Assembly (NCBI GenBank): GCA_023258955.1
Contig: JAHFRE010000008.1
Span: 1-50,443, forward strand
Direction: 5' to 3'
Source: Sterolibacterium sp.
GTDB taxonomy: Bacteria; Pseudomonadota; Gammaproteobacteria; Burkholderiales; Rhodocyclaceae
Length of the DNA: 50,443 bases
Of the stretch, positions 41,850-49,666 are shown in pieces. The translations under genes and the position numbers were made by a program. Positions within the stretch are counted from its first letter, which is position 1; every line of letters starts with the position of its first letter. The notes beneath the pieces were generated by a model, which saw only the letters and a list, made by a program, of their open reading frames with translations, had not been told where the DNA came from and searched no databases.

Positions 41850-42529
41850 GCAAACCCATCCGCCTGGTCCTGATCGACGACCACGGCCTCTGCCGGCGCG
41901 GCCTGGCGGAGTTGCTCGAGCATCGCGCCGGCATGCAGGTGCTCGGTTCCACCGGCGACCCCGACGAAGCCGAACGCCTGCTCAAGGAGCAGCGACCCGA
42001 CCTCTTGATCATGGATCTGCGCATGCCGCTGATGGACGGACTCGACCTGCTCGAGCGCCTGCGCGCCAACGGCTGCGCGCCGCCGACGGTGATCCTCACC
42101 ATGAGCGATTCGGAGAAAGATCTGGCCAAGGCCTTGCGTGCCGAAGTGCGCGGCTATCTGCTCAAGGACATGGAACCCGAGGCGGTGATCAACGCCATCC
42201 GTCGCGCCGCCTTGGGCGACCTGGTGATCGCGCCGGCGATGACCGGCAAGCTGGCGCAACTGATGGCGCCGCCGCCAGCGCCAGCAGCGAGCGGGCAAAC
42301 GCGGCTGACCGAACGCGAACGCGAGATCATGCACCATCTGGCCTGCGGCAAGAGCAACAAGCTGATCGCCAAGGATCTGAACATCAGCCACGACACGGTC
42401 AAGCTGCACGTGCGCCACATCCTCTCCAAGCTCGACATGACTTCGCGCGTCGAGGCGGCGGTGTTCGCCATCGAGCACGGTGCACAGTACGGCATAGAAC
42501 CGCCGCCGAAGACCGCCGATGGCCGATAG
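41846..42529 (+). CDS. NarL/LuxR-family response regulator
   Basis: A 227-residue regulator: receiver domain (residues 6-120; Asp11-Asp12 pocket, phospho-acceptor Asp57 in MDLRMP, Lys in LLKDME) and LuxR-type helix-turn-helix (about residues 150-215: LTEREREIMHHLACGKSNKLIAKD and SHDTVKLHVRHILSKL). The start is GTG 41846 with GTGA overlap to the kinase stop, so the two are a cognate pair. NarL-type regulators usually act on promoters close by; sat-aprBA and dsr are candidate targets by position. Confidence 0.92.
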   Translation: MSKPIRLVLIDDHGLCRRGLAELLEHRAGMQVLGSTGDPDEAERLLKEQRPDLLIMDLRMPLMDGLDLLERLRANGCAPPTVILTMSDSEKDLAKALRAEVRGYLLKDMEPEAVINAIRRAALGDLVIAPAMTGKLAQLMAPPPAPAASGQTRLTEREREIMHHLACGKSNKLIAKDLNISHDTVKLHVRHILSKLDMTSRVEAAVFAIEHGAQYGIEPPPKTADGR

Positions 42530-42586
42530 AACGCCGCCGCTGCCGCACCACCGCGCCGCCAAGCCACCGCTAGAAGGAGTGATATC

Positions 42587-43279
42587 TTGAGCAACAGCAC
42601 CCAGCAATCGCACGCCGTGTCCGGCACCGTCATCAGGTCGGCAAAGATATTCAAAGGACTGTCCGACGAAGCCGTCGACCGCCTGGGTGCGGCGGCAGCG
42701 ATCAAGTACCTGAAGCGCCATGCGACCGTCTTCTACGACGGTGACAAGAGCCAGAGCGTCTTCATCATCATGTCCGGGCGCATGCACGTCCTCAATTCAG
42801 AAGCCGACGGCAAGGAGTTCATCATCTCGCAGATGGGGCCAGGCGAACTGTTCGGCGAGATGGGACTGATCGACGGCTCGCTGCGCTCGGCGACGGTCGT
42901 CGCGGCCGAACCATCGACCCTGGTGGAGATCAGCAGCCAGGCCTTTCTGGCCTGCCTCGAGCAAAATCCCGACGTCGCGGTCGCCGTCACCAAGAGCGTC
43001 GCCGAGCGGCTGCGCAAGGCGACCACGACGGTGAAGAACCTGGCGCTGGGCAACGTCGAGCAAAGAATCCGGGTGCTGCTAGAGAACATCTCGATCGCCG
43101 ATGGCTCCAGTCGCCGCGTGCCCTACAAGATCACCCAGACCGATATCGCCAAGATGGTCGGCGCCTCGCGCGAGATGGTGACGCGGATCATGGGTCAATT
43201 GACGGAGGCGGGCGCGATCGCCCACGACGAGCAAGGCATGCTGCTGCTGCTCGACCCGCCACAGCCGGGCAAACTCTGA
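42587..43279 (+). CDS. CRP/FNR-family regulator
   Basis: A 230-residue regulator with a cyclic-nucleotide-type beta roll (residues 20-135), dimer helix and winged helix-turn-helix (about residues 175-220, [24 protein letters not shown]). The effector pocket contains GELFGEMG and LRSATV, keeping the Glu, Arg and Ser that bind cAMP in CRP. There is no N-terminal cysteine cluster, so it is not an FNR oxygen sensor. The start is TTG at 42587, fixed by AGAAGGAG six bases upstream; no ATG is suitably placed. It follows the NarL-type gene by 57 bases. Confidence 0.9.
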   Translation: MSNSTQQSHAVSGTVIRSAKIFKGLSDEAVDRLGAAAAIKYLKRHATVFYDGDKSQSVFIIMSGRMHVLNSEADGKEFIISQMGPGELFGEMGLIDGSLRSATVVAAEPSTLVEISSQAFLACLEQNPDVAVAVTKSVAERLRKATTTVKNLALGNVEQRIRVLLENISIADGSSRRVPYKITQTDIAKMVGASREMVTRIMGQLTEAGAIAHDEQGMLLLLDPPQPGKL

Positions 43280-43298
43280 GCGCGGCGCAGGATCGGCC

Positions 43299-43718
43299 GT
43301 GAAGAGCTACCGCAAGGAACTCTGGTTCGACCTGCCCACGCGTATGGGCTTCGTCTGCATCACCGCGCAGGTCCGCCAATGCCTGGCCGAGAGCGGCGTG
43401 CGCGAGGGTCTGGCGCTGGTCAACGCCATGCACATCACCGCCAGCGTCTTCATCAACGACGACGAACCCGGCCTGCATCACGACTACGGGCTATGGCTGG
43501 AGCAGTTGGCGCCGCACCAACCGGTGGACTCCTATCGGCACAACGACAGCGGCGAGGACAACGCCGACGCCCACATGAAGCGCCAGCTGATGGGCCGCGA
43601 GGTGGTGGTCGCCATCACCGAGGGCAAGCTCGACTTCGGCCCCTGGGAGCAGATCTTCTACGGCGAGTTCGACGGCCGCCGCAGGAAGCGCGTGCTGGTG
43701 AAGATCATCGGCGAATAG
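43299..43718 (+). CDS. YjbQ/UPF0047-family protein
   Basis: A 139-residue protein of the UPF0047 family with its hallmark segments: (M/L)[19 protein letters not shown] (about residues 45-62) carrying metal-binding His residues, the HMKRQLMG block near residue 93 and a [11 protein letters not shown] end. E. coli YjbQ has weak thiamine-phosphate synthase activity, but the true role is unclear. It follows the CRP-type gene by 19 bases and is convergent with dsrN, overlapping its 3' end by 14 bases. GTG start. Confidence 0.88.
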   Translation: MKSYRKELWFDLPTRMGFVCITAQVRQCLAESGVREGLALVNAMHITASVFINDDEPGLHHDYGLWLEQLAPHQPVDSYRHNDSGEDNADAHMKRQLMGREVVVAITEGKLDFGPWEQIFYGEFDGRRRKRVLVKIIGE

Positions 43719-45198
43719 CGGCGGCCAACTCGGCGGTGCCGTTGCGCCCTTCCTCGGTCATCTGCGCTAGCCGATCGACATTCATTGCGATCTTTGTTGC
43801 GGCGAGCCGCTGTCTGCGCTCGCTGCGAACTCGCCTCGCCTTGCACTCGCGCACCCGGGCGACGAAGCGCGCCACCCAATCGCAGCTTTGGGTGCTGCGC
43901 AGATGGCTGTAGCTGGCCAGCAAATTCCGCTGCACGATGCCGTCATTGATCCCGTCGAGACCGTGGCCGCGCTCCATGCGGTAGGCGTAGCGCGTGTCGG
44001 CGGGCAGGCCCTCGATGCTCGAGTAGTGGAACTCGTGCGCCGGCAGCGACGCTCCGGCCTCGAGCCAGGGATGGGCGGCGGTGGCGGCGAGGCGCACGTA
44101 GCCGCGTCCCACCGGTCTCGGGTGCATCACCACGTCGCCGGCGATGCTGCCCACCATCGCTCTCGTTTTGCCGGCCCAGGTGATGGAGCGCGCCAGATAC
44201 ATCAGGCCGCCGCACTCGGCGTAGGCCGGCAGGCCGGCGTCGAGCGCGGCGCGAATGTCGCCGCGCAAGGCGGCGTTGGCCTCGAGCTGGTCGAGAAAGC
44301 TCTCCGGAAAACCACCGCCGATGAACAGGCCATCGGCCTCGGGCAGCCGCGCGTCGCGCAACGTGTCGAAGGCGACCAGCTTGGCGCCGGCGGCGGCAAA
44401 AGCCTCGAGGTCGTCGGCGTAGTAGAAGCCGAAGGCGCGGTCGCGGGCGATGGCAATGGTCAACGGCGCCGCGCTCGGGCGCAGCTTCGCCGCCGGCAGC
44501 GACGCCGGCAGCGGCAGCGCCGAGCCGGTCAGCGCCAAGAGGCGCTCGAGATCGACCTGGGCGGCGATCCGCTCGCCGATAGCGCGGATGCGCGCCGTCG
44601 CGCTCGTCACTTCGTTGGCCGGCATCAGCCCGAGATGGCGTTCGACCAGGGCGAGGCCGTCGTCCTCGTGGATGGCGCCGAGCACCGGCACCTCGGTGTA
44701 GTGCTCGATCACGGCGCGCAGCTTGGCTTCGTGGCGGGAGCCGCCGAGCCGGTTGAGGATGACCCCGGCGATCCTGATCTCGCGTTCGAAGGCCTGATAG
44801 CCGAGGATCAGCGGCGCGATGCCGCGGGTCATGCCGCGCGCGTCGAGCACCAGCACCACCGGCAGTTCGAGCAGGCGCGCCAGCGCCGCGTTGCTGTTGG
44901 CGCCCTCGAGATCGAGGCCGTCGTAGAGGCCCTTGTTGCCCTCGACCAGGCAGACGTCGGCGTCGTGGCCGTGGGCGGCGAACTGCGCGCGCAGCTCGGC
45001 GCTCGAAGACAAATGGAAATCGAGATTGTGGCAGGCGCGACCGGCGGCCTCGCCCAGCCAGAGCGGATCGATATAGTCCGGCCCCTTCTTGAACGGCTGC
45101 ACTCTGAGACCGCGCGCCGCCAGCGCCGCGCACAGGCCGACCGCGACGGTGGTCTTGCCCGAGGACTTGTGCGCCGCGGAGACGAGGAAACGTTGCAC
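43705..45198 (-). CDS. dsrN: cobyrinate a,c-diamide synthase-like, DsrN
   Basis: A 497-residue CobB/CbiA-like glutamine amidotransferase: P-loop KSSGKTT (residues 11-17) in the dethiobiotin-synthetase-like domain and a class I GATase with Cys329 in AECGGLMYL and His432 in SYSHLR. In the dsr operon, DsrN is needed to amidate sirohaem, the prosthetic group of DsrAB, so this is its most likely role, although cobalamin synthesis is the family alternative. The last 45 residues (after about 450) form a basic tail beyond the normal end, overlapping the convergent YjbQ gene by 14 bases. It follows dsrP by seven bases. Confidence 0.9.
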   Translation of the reverse strand: MQRFLVSAAHKSSGKTTVAVGLCAALAARGLRVQPFKKGPDYIDPLWLGEAAGRACHNLDFHLSSSAELRAQFAAHGHDADVCLVEGNKGLYDGLDLEGANSNAALARLLELPVVLVLDARGMTRGIAPLILGYQAFEREIRIAGVILNRLGGSRHEAKLRAVIEHYTEVPVLGAIHEDDGLALVERHLGLMPANEVTSATARIRAIGERIAAQVDLERLLALTGSALPLPASLPAAKLRPSAAPLTIAIARDRAFGFYYADDLEAFAAAGAKLVAFDTLRDARLPEADGLFIGGGFPESFLDQLEANAALRGDIRAALDAGLPAYAECGGLMYLARSITWAGKTRAMVGSIAGDVVMHPRPVGRGYVRLAATAAHPWLEAGASLPAHEFHYSSIEGLPADTRYAYRMERGHGLDGINDGIVQRNLLASYSHLRSTQSCDWVARFVARVRECKARRVRSERRQRLAATKIAMNVDRLAQMTEEGRNGTAELAAAIRR

Positions 45199-45205
45199 CG
45201 GTTGG

Positions 45206-46405
45206 CTACTTCTCGTGCTGCGCGAGGCTGGTGTCGTCCACCCGCTCGGGCAGGAAGCGCAACAGGCGCAGGGCCGTCACCGTCAATAGCGCCGCGATGC
45301 CCAGGCCGCTCAGCGCCAGCAGCACCTCCCACAGGCCCGGCGCGTAGGGGTGGATCTGGCCGTCGGCGAAGCTCGAGCTGACGGCGTAGCCGGGGAAGAG
45401 ATCGAGCGGCCAGGCCTGACCGCCGATGATGGTCACGTACATCTGCGCCAGGCCGCCGAGGACGATGGCGATGCAGGCGGCGACGATGCGACCGCGGGTC
45501 ACGCCGGGTGCGAGCAGCAGGACCAGCGGCAGCACCGCGCCGACCAAGACCTGGCCCAGCCAGAAGAGCTGGGTGATGGGGCCGCCGTCGACCAGGATGA
45601 AAGCCTCGACCCCGTGGTTGCGCGTGAAATAGAGGTTGGTCAGATGGTGGGCCGCCGCGAAGTAGAGCGAGGCGGCGACGAAGGTGGCGGTCAGGTTCTT
45701 CAGCCGGCGCAGCACTTCATCGCCCAGGGGTCGCTGCTCAATCCGGCAGGCGCTGAGCAGCACGATCAGGTAGATCGCCGTGCCGTAGGCCAGAGAATAG
45801 GTGATGAACATCGGCGCCATGATCGCCGACTGGTAGGCCTCGCGGGCGACCAGGAAACCGAAGATGGAACCGGTGCCGGTGGTCAGCACCAGGCGCCAGA
45901 CGAAGGCGGTGACACCGGCCGCGTGCGCATATTTGTTGAAGCGCTTTTCCAGCATCAGCCAGAGGTAGGCGCCGACCACGGCGTAGAAGCCGGTGTAGAG
46001 AAAGATGTTCCAGGCGAAGATGGATTTGAAGTTGTATTGGGTCGCGGCGACGATCAGGCGATCGGAGCGGCCGAGGTCGAGCACCAGCACCGCCAGGCCG
46101 CCGGCCAGCAGGCACAGCGAGACCAGGCCGGAGAGCGGCGCCAGCGGCTTGTAGATGCTCTTGCCGAACACCGAGGCGGTGGAGGCGACGTTGAGCGCGC
46201 CCGAGGCGGCGACGATCAGGAACACCGCGAAGACGTGGGGCAGGCCCCAGACGATGCGGTTGTCCATGCCGGTGATGACGTGACCGTGGTGTTCCATGGT
46301 CAGGTGGGCGGCAAGGCCGGCGGCGGCCAGCGCCGCGGTGATCAGGAACAGGATCCAGAAGGCGCTCTTGTTGCCGAGCTCGCGGTAAGCGATGTGGGCG
46401 GTCAT
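45206..46405 (-). CDS. dsrP: DsrP, NrfD/PsrC-type integral membrane protein
   Basis: A 399-residue polytopic protein with about ten transmembrane helices, of the NrfD/PsrC quinone-interacting family. Typical markers are the first helix WILFLITAALAAAG and the GLPHVFAVFLIVAASGALNVA helix. DsrP is the membrane part of the DsrMKJOP complex and exchanges electrons between the quinone pool and the cytochrome/iron-sulfur subunits DsrJ and DsrO. The ATG at 46405 is separated from dsrO by a 163-base spacer holding two 81-base repeat units, unusual within a tight operon. Confidence 0.93.
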   Translation of the reverse strand: MTAHIAYRELGNKSAFWILFLITAALAAAGLAAHLTMEHHGHVITGMDNRIVWGLPHVFAVFLIVAASGALNVASTASVFGKSIYKPLAPLSGLVSLCLLAGGLAVLVLDLGRSDRLIVAATQYNFKSIFAWNIFLYTGFYAVVGAYLWLMLEKRFNKYAHAAGVTAFVWRLVLTTGTGSIFGFLVAREAYQSAIMAPMFITYSLAYGTAIYLIVLLSACRIEQRPLGDEVLRRLKNLTATFVAASLYFAAAHHLTNLYFTRNHGVEAFILVDGGPITQLFWLGQVLVGAVLPLVLLLAPGVTRGRIVAACIAIVLGGLAQMYVTIIGGQAWPLDLFPGYAVSSSFADGQIHPYAPGLWEVLLALSGLGIAALLTVTALRLLRFLPERVDDTSLAQHEK

Positions 46406-46412
46406 CTCAGGA

Positions 46413-46574
46413 CTCCCGAAGGGCCGTCCCGAGGGAGGCCTGCGCCCCCTCGGGGGGCAGCGAACAAAGTGAGCGTGGGGGCGTCATCTATGTCTCCCGA
46501 AGGGCCGTCCCGAGGGAGGCCTGCGCCCCCTCGGGGGGCAGCGAACAAAGTGAGCGTGGGAGCGTCATCTATAT
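46413..46574. repeat. two tandem 81-base REP-like units inside the dsr operon
   Basis: Units at 46413-46493 and 46494-46574 differ at two of 81 positions (46480/46561 and 46492/46573). Each contains an inverted repeat CCCGAGGG...CCCTCGGG (first copy 46428-46435 and 46447-46454, eleven-base loop) and the sequence GGGGGGCAGCGAACAAAGTG. Similar CCCTCGGGGGGCAGCGA-containing elements are, as I recall, common in betaproteobacterial intergenic DNA. They lie between dsrO and dsrP; the last six bases of the second unit encode the end of dsrO. No coding use is apparent. Confidence 0.88.
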
Positions 46575-47321
46575 CCCCTGGTAGCGCACGGCGGGATCGA
46601 GGCGCAGATCGGCGCGCACCTGGGAGCTGGCGACGCTGGCGACGCGTTTGGCGATCTCGCTGCCCGGATCCTTGAGGTCGCCGAAGACCATGGCGGCGCC
46701 ACCGCTGGCTTGGCAGGCCTCGACGCAGGCGGGCTGTTGTCCACGATCCACCCGCTGCACGCACAGGGTGCAGGCCTCGACGCAGCCCTGGCCGCGTGGC
46801 ACCTCGGGGTTCTGCGCGTGCAAGGGCTCATGCACGAAGGAGCGCGCCTGGTAGGGGCAGGCCATCATGCAATAGCGGCAGCCGATGCAGATGTGGCGAT
46901 CGACCAGGACGATGCCGTCGGCCCGCTGCATCGAGGCACCAGTCGGGCAGACATCGACGCAGGGCGGATGGGCGCAGTGCTGGCACATCATCGGCAGCGA
47001 GAGTTCGCGGCCACTGACTTTGTCCTTCAACTCGATCTTGCGCAGCCACTGCGCGTTCTGCGCCGGGCGGCCGGCGCCGGGCTCGATGGCGTTTTCCCGC
47101 GCGCAGGCGCTCGCACACTCGGTGCAGCCGGTCTTGCAGCGGCTGGTGTCGATCAGCAGGCCCCAGCGCTGCTTGTTCGAGGCCAGGGCGTGGGTGCCGC
47201 TGGCGTGCGCACCGGCCGTGGTGATCAGCTGGATGCCCGGCGCGATGGCCAGGGCCGCCGCCGCGGCACCGGCGCCGAGGATGTTGCGGCGGCCGCTGCT
47301 CGGTTGGCCATTCTCGCTCAT
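46569..47321 (-). CDS. dsrO: DsrO, periplasmic ferredoxin-type subunit
   Basis: A 250-residue iron-sulfur protein with a twin-arginine signal (Arg11-Arg12, GRRNILGAGAAAAAL), so it is folded before export to the periplasm. It holds several ferredoxin-like cysteine clusters, seen as CKTGCTEC, CQHCAHPPCVDVCP, CIGCRYCMMACP and CVEACTLCVQR, enough for four [4Fe-4S] centres. It relays electrons between DsrJ and DsrP. ATG 47321 overlaps the TGA of dsrJ (ATGA). It ends just inside the second repeat unit. Confidence 0.94.
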   Translation of the reverse strand: MSENGQPSSGRRNILGAGAAAAALAIAPGIQLITTAGAHASGTHALASNKQRWGLLIDTSRCKTGCTECASACARENAIEPGAGRPAQNAQWLRKIELKDKVSGRELSLPMMCQHCAHPPCVDVCPTGASMQRADGIVLVDRHICIGCRYCMMACPYQARSFVHEPLHAQNPEVPRGQGCVEACTLCVQRVDRGQQPACVEACQASGGAAMVFGDLKDPGSEIAKRVASVASSQVRADLRLDPAVRYQGI

Positions 47322-47680
47322 GGCTTGATCTCCGCCGTCTTCTTGGCCTTGGCCTGGTGGCACTCGAAACAGTCGAGCTTGACCGCCGCGTAGGCGTGGC
47401 AGCCCTGGCAAAAATTCTCCTTGTCGCCCAGCACCGAGCCGTTGTCCCTGCTGGCGTGGCAGTCGATGCAGGCGTTGAGACTCACCTTGGCCTCGCGCTC
47501 GCCCAGGCGCAGGGTCCGGTCGCGCTGGTGACGCAGCATGTCCATGTGATTGCGCCGCATCTCCTCGACCGGGGCGATGCACTGGCCCGGCTTGGCGATG
47601 GCGATCACCGGCTTGGGCACCTCGGCTGCCGCCGGAAGCGCCAGCAGGGCGAACAGCAGCAGAGCGAGCCAGCGTTTCAT
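47318..47680 (-). CDS. dsrJ: DsrJ, periplasmic triheme c-type cytochrome
   Basis: A 120-residue cytochrome with a signal peptide (residues 1-19, cleavage in AAA-EV) and three CXXCH haem sites: CIDCH (71-75), CQGCH (91-95) and CFECH (104-108). Cys34 in KPGQC is the residue that, in the known DsrJ proteins, serves as the unusual cysteine axial haem ligand. It forms the periplasmic cytochrome part of the DsrMKJOP complex. The gene starts 10 bases after dsrL and overlaps dsrO by four bases. All the expected haem sites are intact. Confidence 0.95.
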   Translation of the reverse strand: MKRWLALLLFALLALPAAAEVPKPVIAIAKPGQCIAPVEEMRRNHMDMLRHQRDRTLRLGEREAKVSLNACIDCHASRDNGSVLGDKENFCQGCHAYAAVKLDCFECHQAKAKKTAEIKP

Positions 47681-47690
47681 CGCGCTGGTC

Positions 47691-49652
47691 CTACTCGCCC
47701 AGGCCCATCTGGATGTAACCGGTCGGGCAGACGTCGGCGCAAACGTGGCAGCCGACGCAGCGATCGTAGTCGGTATACACGTAGCGGCCGGTGCTGGCTT
47801 CCTTCTTCGGCACCCGCTTGACCGCCAGCTGCGGGCAATAGACGACGCAGTTGTCGCACTCGAAGCACATGCCGCAGCTCATGCAGCGCTTGGCTTCGGC
47901 GATCGCTTCGGCTTCTGTCAGCGGCTCGATCCGTTCCTGGAAGTTGCCCAGCGCCGCCTTGGCATCCAGGGTGATGAAGCGGCGCATATTGCGCGGCGTG
48001 TAGGCGAAGTGGCCGAGGAACAGCTTGTCCTGGGGAATGACGTAGCGCTCGGCGCGGTTCTCGAAGTTGTGCATGCCGCCCAGCTTGTCGGAGCCGCGCG
48101 TCGGTGCCGCGATCGGCTTGATCTCCAGGCCGCGCTCGACCATCTTGCGCGCCACGTCGAAAGCGTGCACGTCGATCTTCGGACGCTTTTCCAACGCCTC
48201 GCCGGCGAGGAAGCGCTCTATGCCTTCGGCGGCGATCGCGCCGTGGCCGATGGCGGTGGTGAGCAGATGCGGACGGATCAGGTCGCCCCCGGCGAAGGTA
48301 TCCGCTCTGCCGGCGACCTGGTAGTTCTTGTCGGCGGCGACCGCGCCCTTGCCGTTGTCGAACTCCTCGAGTCCGCTGAAGTCGACCGCCTGGCCGATGG
48401 CGGAGACGATCAGGTCGGCGGGAATGTCTTCTTCCGTGCCGGCGACCATCTTGATTTCCAGCTTGGGACCGACGAACTTGGCCTCGCATTGGGCGACACG
48501 CAGCGCCGTGGCGCGGCCATCGGCGCCCTTGACCAGACCCACCGGGGCAAGTCCGCCGCGGATGACGATGCCCTCGGCCAGGGCCTGCTCTATCTCGTGG
48601 CGGTTGGCCTGCATCTTGTCGATGGCGAAGACCGAGGTCAGGACCACCTCGGCCCCCTGCTTGGCGGAGATCGCGGCGACGTCGTGGGCCATGCGGCCGG
48701 CGATGGCGTTTTCGATGTCGGTGGGCTTGGCGTTCTCTATGTGACCGAGGCGGCGGGCGACGGTGGCGACGTCGATCGAGGTGTCGCCGCCGCCGACCAC
48801 CACCACGCGACGACCGACGTGCTGCATGCGCCCGTCGTTGAAGGCGCGCAGAAAGGCGGTGGCGGTGACGACGTTGGGCGCCGCCGCGTCCGCTATCGGC
48901 AGGGCGCGACCGGACTGGGCGCCGAGGCCGAGGAAGACCGCGTCGAAGTCGCGACGCAGCGCCTCCATCGTCACCTCCTTGCCGACCCGGGTCTTGAGAC
49001 GCGCCGTGACGCCCAGGTCGAGGATGCGCTGGATCTCGGCGTCGAGCACATCGCGCGGGGTGCGAAAGCCGGGAATGCCGTAGCGCATCATGCCGCCCAA
49101 GAATTCGTGCTCGTCGAAGATGGTGACGGCGTGGCCCTTCTTGGCCAGCTGGTAGGCGCAGGACAGGCCGGCCGGACCGCCGCCGATCACGGCCACCTTC
49201 TTGCCGCTGGACTTTTCCGGTCTTCCGTAGGCGAGCTTGTTGGCGATCGCGTACTGACCGAGGAAGTGCTCGACCGAGTTGATGCCGACGTGGTCTTCGA
49301 CCGCGTTGCGGTTGCAACCGCTCTCGCAGGGCGCCGGGCAGACCCGGCCCATCACCGCCGGGAAGGGATTGGCCTCGGTGAGCCGGCGCCAGGCGTATTC
49401 CTGCCAGGGCATGGTCGGCTTGCCGTCGGCACCGAGGGGCACCTTCTCGGTGCCGCGGGCGATCGCCAGATAGCCGCGAATGTCCTCGCCCGAAGGACAG
49501 GAGCCCTGACAGGGCGGCGTCGATTGCACGTAGGTCGGGCACTTGTAGGAAGCCCCCGCCTTGAAGATCTGATCCTGCCAGCGCTTGACCTGGGTGTCGC
49601 CCGGCCGGTAGCGGCGGAAGTTCAGCTTGGACGGTTCTGTGCTCGCAGCCAT
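47691..49652 (-). CDS. dsrL: DsrL, NAD(P)H:acceptor oxidoreductase
   Basis: A 653-residue flavin-iron-sulfur protein related to the GltD/NuoF-type small subunit of glutamate synthase. An N-terminal cysteine domain (Cys38, Cys48, Cys52 and Cys105, Cys109, Cys113) is followed by FAD-binding VIGGGPAGLSCA (about residue 156), NAD(P)-binding VVGGGDTSIDVA near residue 280 and a C-terminal two-cluster ferredoxin (CMSCGMCFECDNC, CVGCHVCADVCP). DsrL is the electron partner of the oxidative DsrAB and is a good marker of sulfur oxidisers. It lies 14 bases after dsrK and 10 before dsrJ. The long frame on the other strand is a shadow. Confidence 0.95.
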   Translation of the reverse strand: MAASTEPSKLNFRRYRPGDTQVKRWQDQIFKAGASYKCPTYVQSTPPCQGSCPSGEDIRGYLAIARGTEKVPLGADGKPTMPWQEYAWRRLTEANPFPAVMGRVCPAPCESGCNRNAVEDHVGINSVEHFLGQYAIANKLAYGRPEKSSGKKVAVIGGGPAGLSCAYQLAKKGHAVTIFDEHEFLGGMMRYGIPGFRTPRDVLDAEIQRILDLGVTARLKTRVGKEVTMEALRRDFDAVFLGLGAQSGRALPIADAAAPNVVTATAFLRAFNDGRMQHVGRRVVVVGGGDTSIDVATVARRLGHIENAKPTDIENAIAGRMAHDVAAISAKQGAEVVLTSVFAIDKMQANRHEIEQALAEGIVIRGGLAPVGLVKGADGRATALRVAQCEAKFVGPKLEIKMVAGTEEDIPADLIVSAIGQAVDFSGLEEFDNGKGAVAADKNYQVAGRADTFAGGDLIRPHLLTTAIGHGAIAAEGIERFLAGEALEKRPKIDVHAFDVARKMVERGLEIKPIAAPTRGSDKLGGMHNFENRAERYVIPQDKLFLGHFAYTPRNMRRFITLDAKAALGNFQERIEPLTEAEAIAEAKRCMSCGMCFECDNCVVYCPQLAVKRVPKKEASTGRYVYTDYDRCVGCHVCADVCPTGYIQMGLGE

Positions 49653-49666
49653 ATTCGTCTCCGGAT

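Noticed and set aside
46413-46574. Repeat pair considered as a CRISPR remnant
   Set aside because: Only two directly abutting 81-base units with internal hairpins and no unique spacers; no cas genes.
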